Shown here piece by piece: positions 1-11,739 of a stretch of DNA of 64,000 nt. This DNA comes from Mycobacterium szulgai. Its GTDB lineage: Bacteria > Actinomycetota > Actinomycetes > Mycobacteriales > Mycobacteriaceae. The notes below the pieces were generated by a model. It did no database searches and was not told the origin of the DNA. It was given only the letters and a program-made list of their open reading frames with translations. The stretch is from assembly GCF_002116635.1 (NCBI RefSeq), contig NZ_LQPW01000039.1, positions 1 through 64,000 of the forward strand, in the 5' to 3' direction. The translations under genes were made by a program, and so were the position numbers. Each line of letters begins with the position of its first letter. Positions within the stretch are counted from its first letter, which is position 1.

Positions 1-1095
1 GCCGGTGCCTGCGCCACCTGCGCCGCCGCTACCACCCGCCTCGCCAGGTGCGATGCCGGCGGCGCCATTCCCCCCGCCACCCCCCTGGGCGGTGTCGCCG
101 CCAGGAGCCAGCGTCGCAGCCCCGCCGGCGCCGCCCGCGCCGCCGTTGGCTCCGCCGTCACCGCCGGTGCCGCCGACGGCCCGGGTGAAGCCCGAACCAC
201 TCGTGGCGGTACCCCCGGCGCCGCCGGTACCGCCGATCGCGCCGGCTCCGCCATCCGCGCCTGTACCGCCATCACCTGCAATGACAGTGCCACTCGCCGC
301 GGACGCCGGGGCACCGGCGGTGCCGGTGGCGGCGGCGCCCATCGGTGTGATGTTGACACCATTTGCCCCGACAAGGCCGCTGCCGCCTTGCCCGCCCGCA
401 CCGCCGTCACCGAACAGCACCGCGTTGCCGCCATTACCCCCGGGGCCGGGAGCGCCGCCGTTCACACCCCCCATCGCGGAACCACCCGTCCCACCGGCAC
501 CACCGTTGCCGAACAGCATCCCGCCGGCGCCGCCGTTACCGCCAGGCTGACCAGGCCCGCCTAGCCCGCCTAGTCCGCCGTTGCCGAACAGTCCCGCGGC
601 CCCGCCGCTACCACCGGGCTGGCCGGCCCCGCCGGACCCGCCGGACCCGCCGTTGCCCCACAACAACCCCCCCGGACCGCCGGATGCGCCGGTGCCCGGT
701 GCCCCGTTGGTGCCGTTGCCGATCAGCGGGCGACCAAACAGCGCCAGGGTGGGTGCATTCACCAGGCCGGACACATCCTGCTGCAAGGTCTGTAAAAGTG
801 CTAGCGGCAAAGCATTGGCGGCATCGGCAGCCGCATACGCGCCCCCGCTCGCGTTCAATGCGTTGGCGAACTGGTCGTGAAACGTTGCCAGTTGAGCGCT
901 CATCGCCTGGTAGCTCTGCCCGTGCCCGGCGAACAGGGCCGCGATCTGCGTCGACACATCGTCGGCAGCCGCAGGCAGCACTCCGGTCGTCTGGGCGAGC
1001 GCGGTCAGATTAGCCGCGTTGATCGCCGAACCAATACCCGCTAAGTCCGTTGCGGCTGCTGCAAATGCCTGCGGTACAGCTATCACAAACGACAT
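1..1095 (-). CDS. PE_PGRS family protein (C-terminus beyond window)
   Basis: The frame is open from the ATG at 1095 to the window edge (365 codons, no stop). The N-terminus ([11 protein letters not shown]) is a PE domain of about 95 residues with a YxxxD type VII secretion signal (YAAAD). It is followed by the usual linker ([10 protein letters not shown]) and then Gly-Gly-Ala/Gly-Gly-Asn PGRS repeats to the edge. A GGAG ribosome-binding site lies just upstream of the start. PE_PGRS proteins are exported by ESX-5 and sit at the cell surface; the role of this member is unknown. The true C-terminus cannot be seen. Confidence 0.93.
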   Translation of the reverse strand, partial: MSFVIAVPQAFAAAATDLAGIGSAINAANLTALAQTTGVLPAAADDVSTQIAALFAGHGQSYQAMSAQLATFHDQFANALNASGGAYAAADAANALPLALLQTLQQDVSGLVNAPTLALFGRPLIGNGTNGAPGTGASGGPGGLLWGNGGSGGSGGAGQPGGSGGAAGLFGNGGLGGLGGPGQPGGNGGAGGMLFGNGGAGGTGGSAMGGVNGGAPGPGGNGGNAVLFGDGGAGGQGGSGLVGANGVNITPMGAAATGTAGAPASAASGTVIAGDGGTGADGGAGAIGGTGGAGGTATSGSGFTRAVGGTGGDGGANGGAGGAGGAATLAPGGDTAQGGGGGNGAAGIAPGEAGGSGGAGGAGTG

Positions 1096-1180
1096 GGCAG
1101 GCTCCTACCGGTCGTTATCAACTAACCAGGAAGACGAGCGTAGAGCAGCGCTGTCGGACACCTCCGGGCCTTGGCGCTAA

Positions 1181-1198
1181 CTGACAGCAAACTGTCAG
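1181..1198. promoter_or_regulatory. Palindrome upstream of the PE_PGRS gene
   Basis: CTGACAG and CTGTCAG form 7-base inverted arms around a CAAA spacer, 86 bases upstream of the PE_PGRS start, in the 191-base gap before the adenylate cyclase stop codon. It could be an operator or part of a weak hairpin. No known mycobacterial regulator site is recognised here. Confidence 0.3.
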
Positions 1199-1286
1199 CA
1201 ACGGCAGCGGGGCAGCGCTACCTCGATGATGGCGTGACTCCGGTTGGAGGCGAGTGTGATCGACGACGCCGTGATCGAGCCGGGTT

Positions 1287-2915
1287 TTACGGGCCAACCG
1301 TCTGCTCTGCAGGGGCGCCGGCCGTCCGTGCGCTGGTGGCACTCGCCACCTCTTCGGGGTCAGCCAGATTCAGCGGGCGGGCCAGCTGGGTGGGGGCGGC
1401 CCGGCCACGCAGTTCGACGACCTCGCCGACATCCCAGCACAGCGCTTCGGCGTCCAGTGCTCCGCTGACCGCGATAGCCGAGGCCAAAACGTGGCCTTCT
1501 TCCAGCTTGGCCAGCTCGGTGAGCCGGGCGGCTTCGTTGACCGGGTCGCCGATCACGGTGTACTCGAAACGGGCCTGGGCGCCGATGTGCCCGGCGATAG
1601 CCCGTCCGGCCGAGACTCCGATGCCGAACTCCGCGGAACCCAGCACCGGCAGGAGTTCGTCGTGCAGCTCACGCGCGGCAGACAGCGCCGCACCGGCGCC
1701 GTCCGGGTGTTCGATCGGGGCGCCGAAGATGGCCAGCGCGGCGTCGCCCTGAAACTTGTTGACGAACCCGCCGTGCCTGCCGACGGTATCCACGACCACC
1801 CGGAAGAACTCGTTGAGCAGGCTGACCACCTCAGCCGGCGGTCGGGTAGCGGCCAGTTGAGTGGAGCCGATCAGATCCACGAACAGCACCGCGACGTCGC
1901 GTTCTTGGCCGCCCAGCTCGGTGCCGCGCTCGATGGCGCGCCGCGCCACGTCTTCACCCACGTAGCGGCCGAACAGGTCGCGCAGTCGCTGCCGCTCGGA
2001 CAGATCGCGCACCATGTCGTTGAAGCCGGCCTGCAGCATGCCCAGTTCGCTGGCGTCATAGATCTGCATGTGGGCGTTGTAGTTACCACGCTGCACCTCT
2101 GACAGCGCCCAGCGCAGCTGGCGCAGCGGGTCGGCGATAGACATGGCCACCAGCAGGGTGCTGGCCGAACCGATGCCCAACGCGGCCAGCGCCAGCAACA
2201 GGATTGGGTTGAACAGCTTTTCCGCCGACGCGTGCAGCAGCGATATCTTGTCCGACACCACTGCCAGCACGATCGCCAGCAGCGGCACCGCGGTGGACAG
2301 TACCCAGGCCAGCATCAGCCGCAGGATCACGCCGGGCGCCTTGACGTTTTCCGGCACACCGCTGCGCAGCGCGGCCACCGCCACAGGGCGCAGCACCCGT
2401 TCTGACTGCAGATAGCCGATGATCGCGGTCGCGGTGGCGCCCAGTGCGGTGGCCACCGCCACGACGGGCGCAGCGTAGCGAGCCACCGACCAGCTGGCGA
2501 TGATGAACACGACGCTGCCGACGGCCCAGGACACCAGGCTGGTCACCGTTCGGTAGAACGGCATTCGCAAGGCGCGGCTGCGGGCCAGCTCGGTGGCGGC
2601 CGGATCGGTTTCACCCAGCAGATTGTCACGACGCTGCCAGCGGAAGACCGGCACCAGCAGCTTGAGGTTCCACACGAAGCCGGCCAAGAACAGCAGCATT
2701 ACCGAGCTGATGAAGATCACCAAGTTCAGCTGCGGCAGATCCTGCAGCTGAATGCGGTCGTGAGGTGGCAGGCCGTAGCGCAGGAAGCCCAGCACGAAGA
2801 GGCCCCCGATGATGTCTGCCTGCAGCATGCTCAGCGAGAACACCGGCCACGGGGTGCGCACCACCCATCGGACGAATGCGCTGATTCGTCCGGGTAGTGC
2901 CGTCGCCGTGGCCAT
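1287..2915 (-). CDS. Membrane adenylate cyclase with HAMP domain (Rv3645-like)
   Basis: The 542-residue protein has a hydrophobic N-terminal half with about six membrane segments (residues ~20-260). A HAMP linker follows (around ADPLRQLRWALSEVQRGN), then a class III nucleotide cyclase domain (~340-510). Metal-binding and catalytic motifs are visible in VLFVDLIGST and GGFVNKFQGD. It would make cAMP from ATP at the inner membrane, with the HAMP unit relaying a membrane or envelope signal. Length and order match Rv3645 of M. tuberculosis as I remember it. It is transcribed towards the PE_PGRS gene and away from holB. A Glu/Ala-rich tail follows the cyclase domain. Confidence 0.93.
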   Translation of the reverse strand: MATATALPGRISAFVRWVVRTPWPVFSLSMLQADIIGGLFVLGFLRYGLPPHDRIQLQDLPQLNLVIFISSVMLLFLAGFVWNLKLLVPVFRWQRRDNLLGETDPAATELARSRALRMPFYRTVTSLVSWAVGSVVFIIASWSVARYAAPVVAVATALGATATAIIGYLQSERVLRPVAVAALRSGVPENVKAPGVILRLMLAWVLSTAVPLLAIVLAVVSDKISLLHASAEKLFNPILLLALAALGIGSASTLLVAMSIADPLRQLRWALSEVQRGNYNAHMQIYDASELGMLQAGFNDMVRDLSERQRLRDLFGRYVGEDVARRAIERGTELGGQERDVAVLFVDLIGSTQLAATRPPAEVVSLLNEFFRVVVDTVGRHGGFVNKFQGDAALAIFGAPIEHPDGAGAALSAARELHDELLPVLGSAEFGIGVSAGRAIAGHIGAQARFEYTVIGDPVNEAARLTELAKLEEGHVLASAIAVSGALDAEALCWDVGEVVELRGRAAPTQLARPLNLADPEEVASATSARTAGAPAEQTVGP

Positions 2916-3070
2916 TAGCCCACCGTATCGGGCAGCGGTGACTCGTCGGAAACTTCGAACTACCTCGGCAAGTCGGCCGAAGTGGACGAAAGACGGCGAA
3001 AGATTACGGAATTGTCGCGAAACGGTGGCTGATAGGTATCTGTCGGCGGGGGTCGCTAGTGTGCCCGAAT

Positions 3071-4276
3071 ATGTCCGGGGTGTTTACGCGGCTGGTAGGC
3101 CAGGAAGCGGTGACGGCCGAGCTGCTCACGGCCGCCAAAGCCGCCCGCGGTGACTCAGATCACAGCGCGCTGGGCGACGGGACTATGACACATGCCTGGC
3201 TCATCACCGGACCGCCGGGCTCGGGGCGCTCGGTTGCCGCGTTGTGCTTCGCGGCCGCCCTGCAGTGCACCGGGGAGGGCGAGCCTGGCTGCGGGAGCTG
3301 TCGGGCCTGTACAACGACCATGGCGGGCACCCATGCCGACGTGCGGCGCGTTATTCCCGAGGGCCTGTCGATCGGTGTCGGCGAGATGCGCGCGATCGTG
3401 CAGATCGCGTCTCGTCGCCCGACCACGGGCCGGCGCCAGATCGTGGTCATCGAGGACGCCGACCGGCTGACCGAGGGCGCAGCCAACGCCTTGCTGAAGG
3501 TGGTCGAGGAGCCGCCGCCATCGACGGTGTTCCTGCTGTGCGCCCCGTCGGTGGATCCCGAGGACATCGCGATAACGCTGCGCTCCAGGTGCCGCCATGT
3601 GGCGCTGGTGACTCCGTCGACCGGAGCGATCGCGCAGGTGCTGGTCGACAGCGACGGGCTGAGCGCCGAGACGGCTAACTGGGCAGCGTCCGTCAGCGGT
3701 GGCCATGTGGGCAGGGCGCGCCGGCTGGCCACCGATTCCGAGGCCCGGCAGCGACGTGAGCAGGCGCTGGGCCTGGTGCGCGACGCCGCGACGCCGGCGC
3801 GGGCGTTTGCCGCCGCAGAGGAGTTGGTGGCGGCCGCCGAAGCCGAAGCGGTGGTGCTGACCGCCGACCGGGCCGAGGCCGAGACCGAAGAGCTGCGCAC
3901 GGCGCTGGGGGCCGGCGGCACCGGTAAAGGCACGGCCGGCGCGATGCGCGGAGCCGCGGGTGCCATCAAAGACCTTGAGCGCCGCCAGAAGTCCCGTCAG
4001 ACCCGCGCCTCGCGCGACGCGCTGGACCGGGCGCTGATCGACTTGGCCACCTACTTCCGCGACGCGCTGTTGGTCTCGGCAAACGCGAGTGAAGTGCAGG
4101 GCAACCACCCTGATATGTCCGACCGGGTCGCTGCCCTGGCCGCGCATGCGACGCCCGAGCGGCTGCTGCGCTGCATCGAGGCCGTGCTGGAGTGCCGCGA
4201 AGCGCTGGCCGTCAACGTCAAACCCAAGTTCGCCGTGGACGCCATGGTCGCGACTATCGGGCAGGAACTGCGCTAG
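3071..4276 (+). CDS. holB: DNA polymerase III subunit delta'
   Basis: A clamp-loader subunit of about 401 residues that helps load the beta sliding clamp on DNA. Visible features are a Walker A-like GPPGSGRS, the zinc-binding cysteines of CTGEGEPGCGSCRAC, and the helicase-like ATPase core with EDADRLTEGAANALLKVVEE. The ATG at 3071 (MSGVFTRLVGQEAV) is chosen because related proteins begin with this motif; an in-frame ATG at 3059 would add four residues. The gene is divergent from the cyclase gene, and tRNA-Thr follows 94 bases after its stop. Confidence 0.93.
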   Translation: MSGVFTRLVGQEAVTAELLTAAKAARGDSDHSALGDGTMTHAWLITGPPGSGRSVAALCFAAALQCTGEGEPGCGSCRACTTTMAGTHADVRRVIPEGLSIGVGEMRAIVQIASRRPTTGRRQIVVIEDADRLTEGAANALLKVVEEPPPSTVFLLCAPSVDPEDIAITLRSRCRHVALVTPSTGAIAQVLVDSDGLSAETANWAASVSGGHVGRARRLATDSEARQRREQALGLVRDAATPARAFAAAEELVAAAEAEAVVLTADRAEAETEELRTALGAGGTGKGTAGAMRGAAGAIKDLERRQKSRQTRASRDALDRALIDLATYFRDALLVSANASEVQGNHPDMSDRVAALAAHATPERLLRCIEAVLECREALAVNVKPKFAVDAMVATIGQELR

Positions 4277-4318
4277 CGATCCGCGGGTGGTCACACCAGT
4301 CACATCGGTACCGCCGGC

Positions 4319-4348
4319 TTGGGCGGGTGCACCGACCTGCCGTAGACT
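4319..4348 (+). promoter_or_regulatory. Probable promoter of tRNA-Thr
   Basis: A TTGGGC -35-like hexamer (4319-4324) and a TAGACT -10 hexamer (4343-4348) are separated by 18 bases. They lie about 22 bases upstream of the mature tRNA end, the spacing expected for a tRNA promoter with a short 5' leader. Confidence 0.45.
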
Positions 4349-4370
4349 CGTGCCGCCCAGCGAGGGCACC

Positions 4371-4446
4371 GCCGCCTTAGCTCAGTCGGTAGAGCGATTC
4401 ACTCGTAATGAATAGGTCAGGAGTTCGATTCTCCTAGGCGGCTCCA
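4371..4446 (+). tRNA. tRNA-Thr (anticodon CGT)
   Basis: A full cloverleaf can be drawn. The acceptor arms GCCGCCT and AGGCGGC pair, the D arm contains AGCTCAGTCGGTAGAGC, the anticodon stem ATTCA/TGAAT encloses the loop CTCGTAA with anticodon CGT, and the T arm contains GGTTCGATT-like GAGTTCGATTCTC. A discriminator T and an encoded CCA follow. The anticodon reads ACG threonine codons. Confidence 0.96.
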
Positions 4447-4456
4447 ACGAGTTTTC

Positions 4457-4780
4457 TCAGTCGTCGATATGTACCGGCGGGTCGGCGAAGTTGAAATCCA
4501 ACGGGTGCTGGTCAGGTCCCATCAAATCGCAGTGCTTGTCGGGCACTAGGTAGGAACTGGCGCCGTGGGCCACCCAGTTGGCAAATGTGACGCAACGTTG
4601 CCAGGTTCCGTCAGGCTGAATGGGTCCATCGCACTTGTTGATAACGCCGACTCCGCCGTACTGGCAGCCGGCGTTGGCCGGCGGTGCTGCGGCGATCAGC
4701 CCTGTGGCCAATACAGCGGCCCCCACGCCGGCGATGAAGGCGGCCATCGGCCGCGACGACGTGATCATGAATGCAGTCAT
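4457..4780 (-). CDS. Small secreted protein, unknown function
   Basis: Predicted product of 107 residues starting at the ATG at 4780, preceded by an AAGGGG-type ribosome-binding site. Residues ~10-37 form a signal peptide (hydrophobic VGAAVLATGLIAAAP, likely cleavage after ANA). The mature part has Cys residues and the segment CDGPIQPDGTWQRCV, a pattern I have seen in small exported mycobacterial proteins of unknown function. A longer reading from 5005 would run into the neighbouring gene and is unlikely. Two tandem palindromes lie in its promoter region. Convergent with tRNA-Thr. Confidence 0.8.
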   Translation of the reverse strand: MTAFMITSSRPMAAFIAGVGAAVLATGLIAAAPPANAGCQYGGVGVINKCDGPIQPDGTWQRCVTFANWVAHGASSYLVPDKHCDLMGPDQHPLDFNFADPPVHIDD

Positions 4781-4829
4781 TGCGAATCCCCTTTGGACAA
4801 CCGCACCTCGATCATTGCACCGCGTCGAG

Positions 4830-4877
4830 CGTGACGACAGCGTCACGTTGGGACGCCAGCGTGACGACAGCGTCACG
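4830..4877. repeat. Two tandem palindromes, exactly 30 bp apart
   Basis: CGTGACGACAGCGTCACG occurs at 4830-4847 and again at 4860-4877. Each copy has perfect 7-base arms around ACAG. They lie between the end of the membrane protein gene and the small secreted protein gene, about 50-100 bases upstream of the latter's start. The 30-bp period, about three helical turns, would place two bound dimers on the same DNA face. The half-site spacing differs from the CRP consensus. Confidence 0.6.
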
Positions 4878-4898
4878 CTGGGCGGCGGTTCCCGGCAA

Positions 4899-7611
<2,713 letters not shown>

Positions 7612-8487
7612 TCAGACCGGGACGGGAACCAGCCGGTCGGCAACGGCCTCCAGGAACGGGTGTTCGTCCCCGGTGTCGAGATAGTCCGCCGCCGGCCGCC
7701 AGTCGATGCGGCCCATCTTGCCGGCGAACAACCCGTAGCCGATCAGCTCCTGCAGCCGAGGCTCGAAGCGGCGCACCAACTCTCGCGGAATGCTGAGCTG
7801 CTGGTTGACCTGCTGGCGCACGAATCCCACGCAGAAGTTCACGGTCAACGCCGGGCGCGGCGCATCGGTGCGATTGGCCGCGGCCGTGTGCCACAGGCTG
7901 CCGTTCCAGACCAAAGCATCACCCGCTTTGATCTCGATCGGCTTGCCCTCCGGGTACGGCGGCGACGGCTGCTCTGCCCAGCGGTGCGAGCGGGGCACCA
8001 CCTGGGTGGCCCCGTTGTCGGCGGTGAAGTCACACAACGCGATCAGCGCGTTGCACAGCAGCGGCTGATGCGGCCGCGGCAGCGGATACATCTCGTCGTC
8101 GCAGTGCAGGCGCTGGGCGACCGCCCCCGGCAGCTGGTTGCTGGTCATGCACCACGACAGCAGGCAATCGTGGCCCAATACGCCCTCGATCACCGGAAGC
8201 AGCTTCGGGTGCACCGGCAATGCCTCGTAGCGAGTGCCGTGCAGCAGCAAATTGTCGATGCGCACCCAGTCGTGGTCGGCCTTGGTGACCGGGCGGTGCC
8301 CCGGCCACGCCAGGCCCTTCACGACGGTGTTGGAGTTGGCGACGACAGTCGGCAATTCCCGTTCCAGTCGCTGAGTATCTGCAAGATACTCAGCGACCGA
8401 ATCAGCGTCGAGGACGTCCTCGACGACGGTGTAGCCGAACTCGTCGATCTCGCCGACGTGGCGCTCGACCGATGAGTCCTGAGTCAT
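7612..8487 (-). CDS. Phytanoyl-CoA dioxygenase (PhyH) family protein (Rv3633-like)
   Basis: A 291-residue Fe(II)/2-oxoglutarate oxygenase. The proximal metal ligands are seen in RLHCDDEMY (H-x-D), and the distal His with the 2-oxoglutarate-binding region in LWHTAAANRTDAPRPAL. The substrate is unknown; family members hydroxylate lipids and small molecules. Its ATG overlaps the stop codon of a 26-codon acidic upstream ORF (TGATG), so the two are probably translated together. Neighbouring glycosyltransferase and flippase genes suggest an envelope lipid or glycan role (inference). Confidence 0.9.
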   Translation of the reverse strand: MTQDSSVERHVGEIDEFGYTVVEDVLDADSVAEYLADTQRLERELPTVVANSNTVVKGLAWPGHRPVTKADHDWVRIDNLLLHGTRYEALPVHPKLLPVIEGVLGHDCLLSWCMTSNQLPGAVAQRLHCDDEMYPLPRPHQPLLCNALIALCDFTADNGATQVVPRSHRWAEQPSPPYPEGKPIEIKAGDALVWNGSLWHTAAANRTDAPRPALTVNFCVGFVRQQVNQQLSIPRELVRRFEPRLQELIGYGLFAGKMGRIDWRPAADYLDTGDEHPFLEAVADRLVPVPV

Positions 8488-8567
8488 CAGGCTGGCAGCA
8501 GGTCCTTTTCCGGCTCACCCTCGTCGCGGTCGTCGTCGGAAATGGTGACTTCGTCAGGGTCGAACAT
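8487..8567 (-). CDS. 26-residue acidic small protein, coupled to phyH-like gene
   Basis: The frame starts at the ATG at 8567, 6 bases after a near-perfect AGGAGG ribosome-binding site, and ends in TGA at 8487-8489. The product begins MFDPDEVTISDDDRDEG and ends in EKDLLPA; 12 of 26 residues are Asp or Glu. The stop shares a base with the start of the PhyH-type gene. The strong ribosome-binding site and the stop-start overlap argue that it is translated. Its function is unknown: it could be a small partner protein or only a coupling leader. Confidence 0.6.
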   Translation of the reverse strand: MFDPDEVTISDDDRDEGEPEKDLLPA

Positions 8568-8626
8568 GGCGCCTCCTGCGGTCGGTTAAGGGATGCATAA
8601 CTGTAAGCCGCATCACACTTGAGGCG

Positions 8627-8986
8627 CTAGTGCGACTCGGCCGGCTGTGCGTCCTCGGGTGCCCGCGCGCCCTCCAGCGCCACAGCGCGCGCCAGTCGCG
8701 CATACCGCAATTCCAGGTCCTTGAACCGCATGTAGGTGCTCAGGGTCGTGAAACTGAACGCCATGATCAGCGCGTAGAGCATCAGGTCGGTGCCGCGGCG
8801 TACGCCGAACCAGTGCGCGACCACCGTCGTGTCGTCGGGCCGCAGCACCGCATACACACCGCCGAACACGAACAGCACGTAGCCCACCTTCACCCACGCT
8901 TTGGACCGCGCACTGCGGCGCGAGCCCAGCAGGTAGGCCAGCAGCACCATGATCGACCCGATCAACAGCACCTGGATCCAGTTCAT
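8627..8986 (-). CDS. DUF2304-type small membrane protein (Rv3632-like)
   Basis: A 119-residue protein with an N-terminal hydrophobic helix (IQVLLIGSIMVLLAYLL) and two more membrane segments by residue ~95, then a charged tail. Its ATG overlaps the stop of the GT2 gene upstream (ATGA). GT2-DUF2304 pairs are common in actinobacteria, where the small protein probably anchors or assists the polyprenyl-phosphate glycosyltransferase. The role is inferred from this pairing. Confidence 0.88.
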   Translation of the reverse strand: MNWIQVLLIGSIMVLLAYLLGSRRSARSKAWVKVGYVLFVFGGVYAVLRPDDTTVVAHWFGVRRGTDLMLYALIMAFSFTTLSTYMRFKDLELRYARLARAVALEGARAPEDAQPAESH

Positions 8987-9684
8987 CTACGCATCCTCCC
9001 TCGCAGGAACCCGTCGAAGATGATGTTGACGCCGTTGAGCAGCGGCTGCCCCTTCGACTTGGAGTACTCGGTGTAGAGCACCTTGACGGGATATTCGGCT
9101 ACGCGCCAATGGTTTTCGGTAATCAGCACAATGAATTCGCTGGCGTGGCTCATGCCGCTCATGGTGATGTTCAGCGCGTCGGCCACTTTTTTGTTGAACA
9201 CCCGCAGGCCGTTGTTGGTGTCGGTGAGGCCAAGCCGGCGTCCGCGCCGGCTCAACCGCGCGGCGGTCTGCAGCACGATCCGCTTGAGCAGCGGCGGCCG
9301 GTTGGCAGCAGCGTCATCCAAGGAGTGCGCGAACCGCGTTCCGATAACGACGTCGACGTCATCGGTGCGCAGCCGCTCGATCATCGCGGCTACGTCTTTG
9401 ACGCGATGCTGGCCGTCGGCGTCGAACGTGGCGAAGATCTGGGCGCCGGGCTGCTTGCGCGCGTACTCGACGCCGGTCTGGATGGCCGCGCCCTGGCCCA
9501 GGTTGATCGGATGGCGTACCAGGTGAGCTCCGGCTGCCAAGGCGATCTCGCCGGTGCCGTCGCTGCCGCCGTCGTCCACGCAGACGACGTTGTCGAAGAC
9601 CGACCGCACGTCGGCGATGACCTCACCGATGACGGCGGCTTCGTTGTAGGCGGGGATGACGATCCAGACTTCCGGATAAGGCAT
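8983..9684 (-). CDS. GT2 family glycosyltransferase (Rv3631-like)
   Basis: A 233-residue GT-A fold enzyme of the dolichol/polyprenyl-phosphate sugar synthase type. It shows VIPAYNEAAVIGEVI at the N-terminus, CVDDGGSDGTGEIA (nucleotide binding) and the DADGQH metal site. It likely transfers a sugar from a nucleotide donor to polyprenyl phosphate at the inner leaflet. The gene is coupled to the DUF2304 gene and lies downstream of a flippase-like gene. Donor and acceptor cannot be read from sequence. Confidence 0.92.
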   Translation of the reverse strand: MPYPEVWIVIPAYNEAAVIGEVIADVRSVFDNVVCVDDGGSDGTGEIALAAGAHLVRHPINLGQGAAIQTGVEYARKQPGAQIFATFDADGQHRVKDVAAMIERLRTDDVDVVIGTRFAHSLDDAAANRPPLLKRIVLQTAARLSRRGRRLGLTDTNNGLRVFNKKVADALNITMSGMSHASEFIVLITENHWRVAEYPVKVLYTEYSKSKGQPLLNGVNIIFDGFLRGRMRR

Positions 9685-9720
9685 TTCAAGCCCACAAGTT
9701 ACACGCTGGTGGGCGACCGA

Positions 9721-10995
9721 TCAGCCGCCAGCTGCGGTGGCGCGCGATAAAGCGGCCAGATGAACTCCGATTCCCACCAGCGGACCGCAGAGCAGGGCGA
9801 TCACCGTGCGCGTCTCCAGCGCCAGCGGCAGCAACAGCAACAATCCCGCGGCCACGGTCGCGCCGACCCAGCCCAGTGAGTACGCCCGGTGCAGCGCGGC
9901 GGCCACCGCGCCGGCGCCGGTGAGGGTCAGCATCGCGATCGCGACCGCCGCCGCGGTCAGCCAGGCCAGCAGGGAGCTGCTGGCCTGGTATTGCGCCCCG
10001 AACCCGACGCGTAGCACCCAGGGGCCCAACGCGGCGGCCAGCACCACACCGATTGCGCCGATGAGCGCAATGATCAGTGCCGGCGTGATCAGCGCCCGAA
10101 CCCGATGGGTGCGTTCGTCGACGAAGTGTGCGATCAGGTTGCCCTGCATGGCGGTCAGCGGTACCAGCAGCGGTGCGCGGGTCAATGTCACCGCCAGGAT
10201 GACCACACCACCTTGGGCGCCCAGCTGAGTAGACGTCAGCTTCAGCAGCACCGGAAAACCCATCACCAGAATCGCGCTGGCACCTGCCGCGGTGATCGAA
10301 TGGGCAGCGCCCCGCAGAAATGTCGTGGTGCTGGCGGGCGTCAGCAGCCGGGCCGCCGCACGGGCGGCCGGCGAGGTCAGCAGCATGATCAGCCAGGCCA
10401 TCGACCCGGCGACGGTTGCCCACAGGAAGCCGACCAGCCCCCAGCCGAGGACGAACGTCGCCGTCGCGACCGCCACCCGGATAACGGCATCGGTCACCAT
10501 CAGTGCGCCGTACTGCGTCCACCGGCTGGTGCCGGCCAACATCCCCAGCAGGGTGGCGTGCAGACAGAAACCCGCCAGCCCGATGCTGAGCAGGGCGACC
10601 GAGAGCCAGCGGCCCTCGACGAACACCCGCCCGCTCCACACCGGCGAACTGGCCGCGATCACGGCAGCCGACGCGAGCCCGACCAGCCCGGCGATGCGCA
10701 GCGGATGCGATCGGGGGGCTTGAGACCCATGGGACAACGCGTCGATATAGCCCATCGAGCGGACCTCGCGGGTGGTTTCTTGCAGCAGGCCATTGGCCGC
10801 GCCTGTCACCAGCCCGAACGCACCCCAGAACACACCGAAGACGGAGAAGCCGGCCGGCGCCAGGTTGCGAGCTGCCAGGTAGATCACCGCGTAGCCGCAC
10901 AGGGCGGTCACCGCCGTTGCGCTGCCGACCCGGGCGACGCTACTGCGTGCGACCGGTCCAGCTGGAGCTGCCGCCGAGCCGCCGACTTCCGTCAC
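9721..10995 (-). CDS. Multi-spanning membrane protein, flippase-like (Rv3630-like)
   Basis: A 424-residue protein made almost entirely of hydrophobic segments, about 12-14 helices in pairs, like the MOP/Wzx polysaccharide exporter fold. No catalytic motif is visible. It is the first gene of a run that continues into the GT2 and DUF2304 genes 36 bases downstream. A role in moving lipid-linked sugar across the membrane is inferred from the fold and neighbours. Confidence 0.82.
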   Translation of the reverse strand: MTEVGGSAAAPAGPVARSSVARVGSATAVTALCGYAVIYLAARNLAPAGFSVFGVFWGAFGLVTGAANGLLQETTREVRSMGYIDALSHGSQAPRSHPLRIAGLVGLASAAVIAASSPVWSGRVFVEGRWLSVALLSIGLAGFCLHATLLGMLAGTSRWTQYGALMVTDAVIRVAVATATFVLGWGLVGFLWATVAGSMAWLIMLLTSPAARAAARLLTPASTTTFLRGAAHSITAAGASAILVMGFPVLLKLTSTQLGAQGGVVILAVTLTRAPLLVPLTAMQGNLIAHFVDERTHRVRALITPALIIALIGAIGVVLAAALGPWVLRVGFGAQYQASSSLLAWLTAAAVAIAMLTLTGAGAVAAALHRAYSLGWVGATVAAGLLLLLPLALETRTVIALLCGPLVGIGVHLAALSRATAAGG

Positions 10996-11043
10996 CGTCG
11001 AAATACTAAGCGGGCAATGCCCGCCGCTAACGCCTGGACGAGG

Positions 11044-11328
11044 TTAAGCCCAGCTGGAACCCACGGCCGAGTCGGTCTGTGCCATGTTGCTGCCCGCAGC
11101 CTGGACCTTCTGACCGTGGCTGTTGGCCTGCTCGTAGATCACCTGGAAGTTGCGGCCCAACTGCGTGATGAAGTCCTGGCAGGCCACCGAACCGGCGCCA
11201 CCCCAGAAGTCACCGGCCACCAGTACGTCGCGCACGATCGCCTGGTGCTCTGCCTCCAGCGAAGCCGCCTGAGCGCGAATCGTGGCGCCGTGGGCATCCA
11301 CGTCACCGAATTGGTAATTAATCGTCAT
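11044..11328 (-). CDS. WXG100 protein, EsxN/EsxV (Mtb9.9) type
   Basis: A 94-residue protein beginning MTINYQFGDVDAHGATIRAQ with the WGG turn (DFWGGAGS) between two helices, typical of EsxB-fold partners secreted by type VII systems. It is nearly collinear with the EsxI/L/N/O/V family that pairs with a QILSS-type partner. The partner gene lies 33 bases upstream, and the pair should be co-secreted as a heterodimer, by ESX-5 if it behaves like its family. The sequence does not decide which M. tuberculosis paralogue is the true orthologue. Confidence 0.94.
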   Translation of the reverse strand: MTINYQFGDVDAHGATIRAQAASLEAEHQAIVRDVLVAGDFWGGAGSVACQDFITQLGRNFQVIYEQANSHGQKVQAAGSNMAQTDSAVGSSWA

Positions 11329-11361
11329 GATCGAATTCCTTTCAAAAGTCTTTGGCTATTT

Positions 11362-11688
<327 letters not shown>

Positions 11689-11739
11689 TCAAATTGCGTG
11701 TAGCCGAAAAACGAAGAAAACTAACCCATCACCCCCGCC

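Noticed and set aside
3155..4369. A 404-codon minus-strand frame across holB
   Set aside because: It lies opposite the conserved delta' subunit gene, has no domain I recognise, and shows the Arg/Gly/His-rich composition of a shadow frame.
4830..4877. CRP/Cmr binding sites
   Set aside because: The GTGA and TCAC halves are separated by eight bases rather than six.
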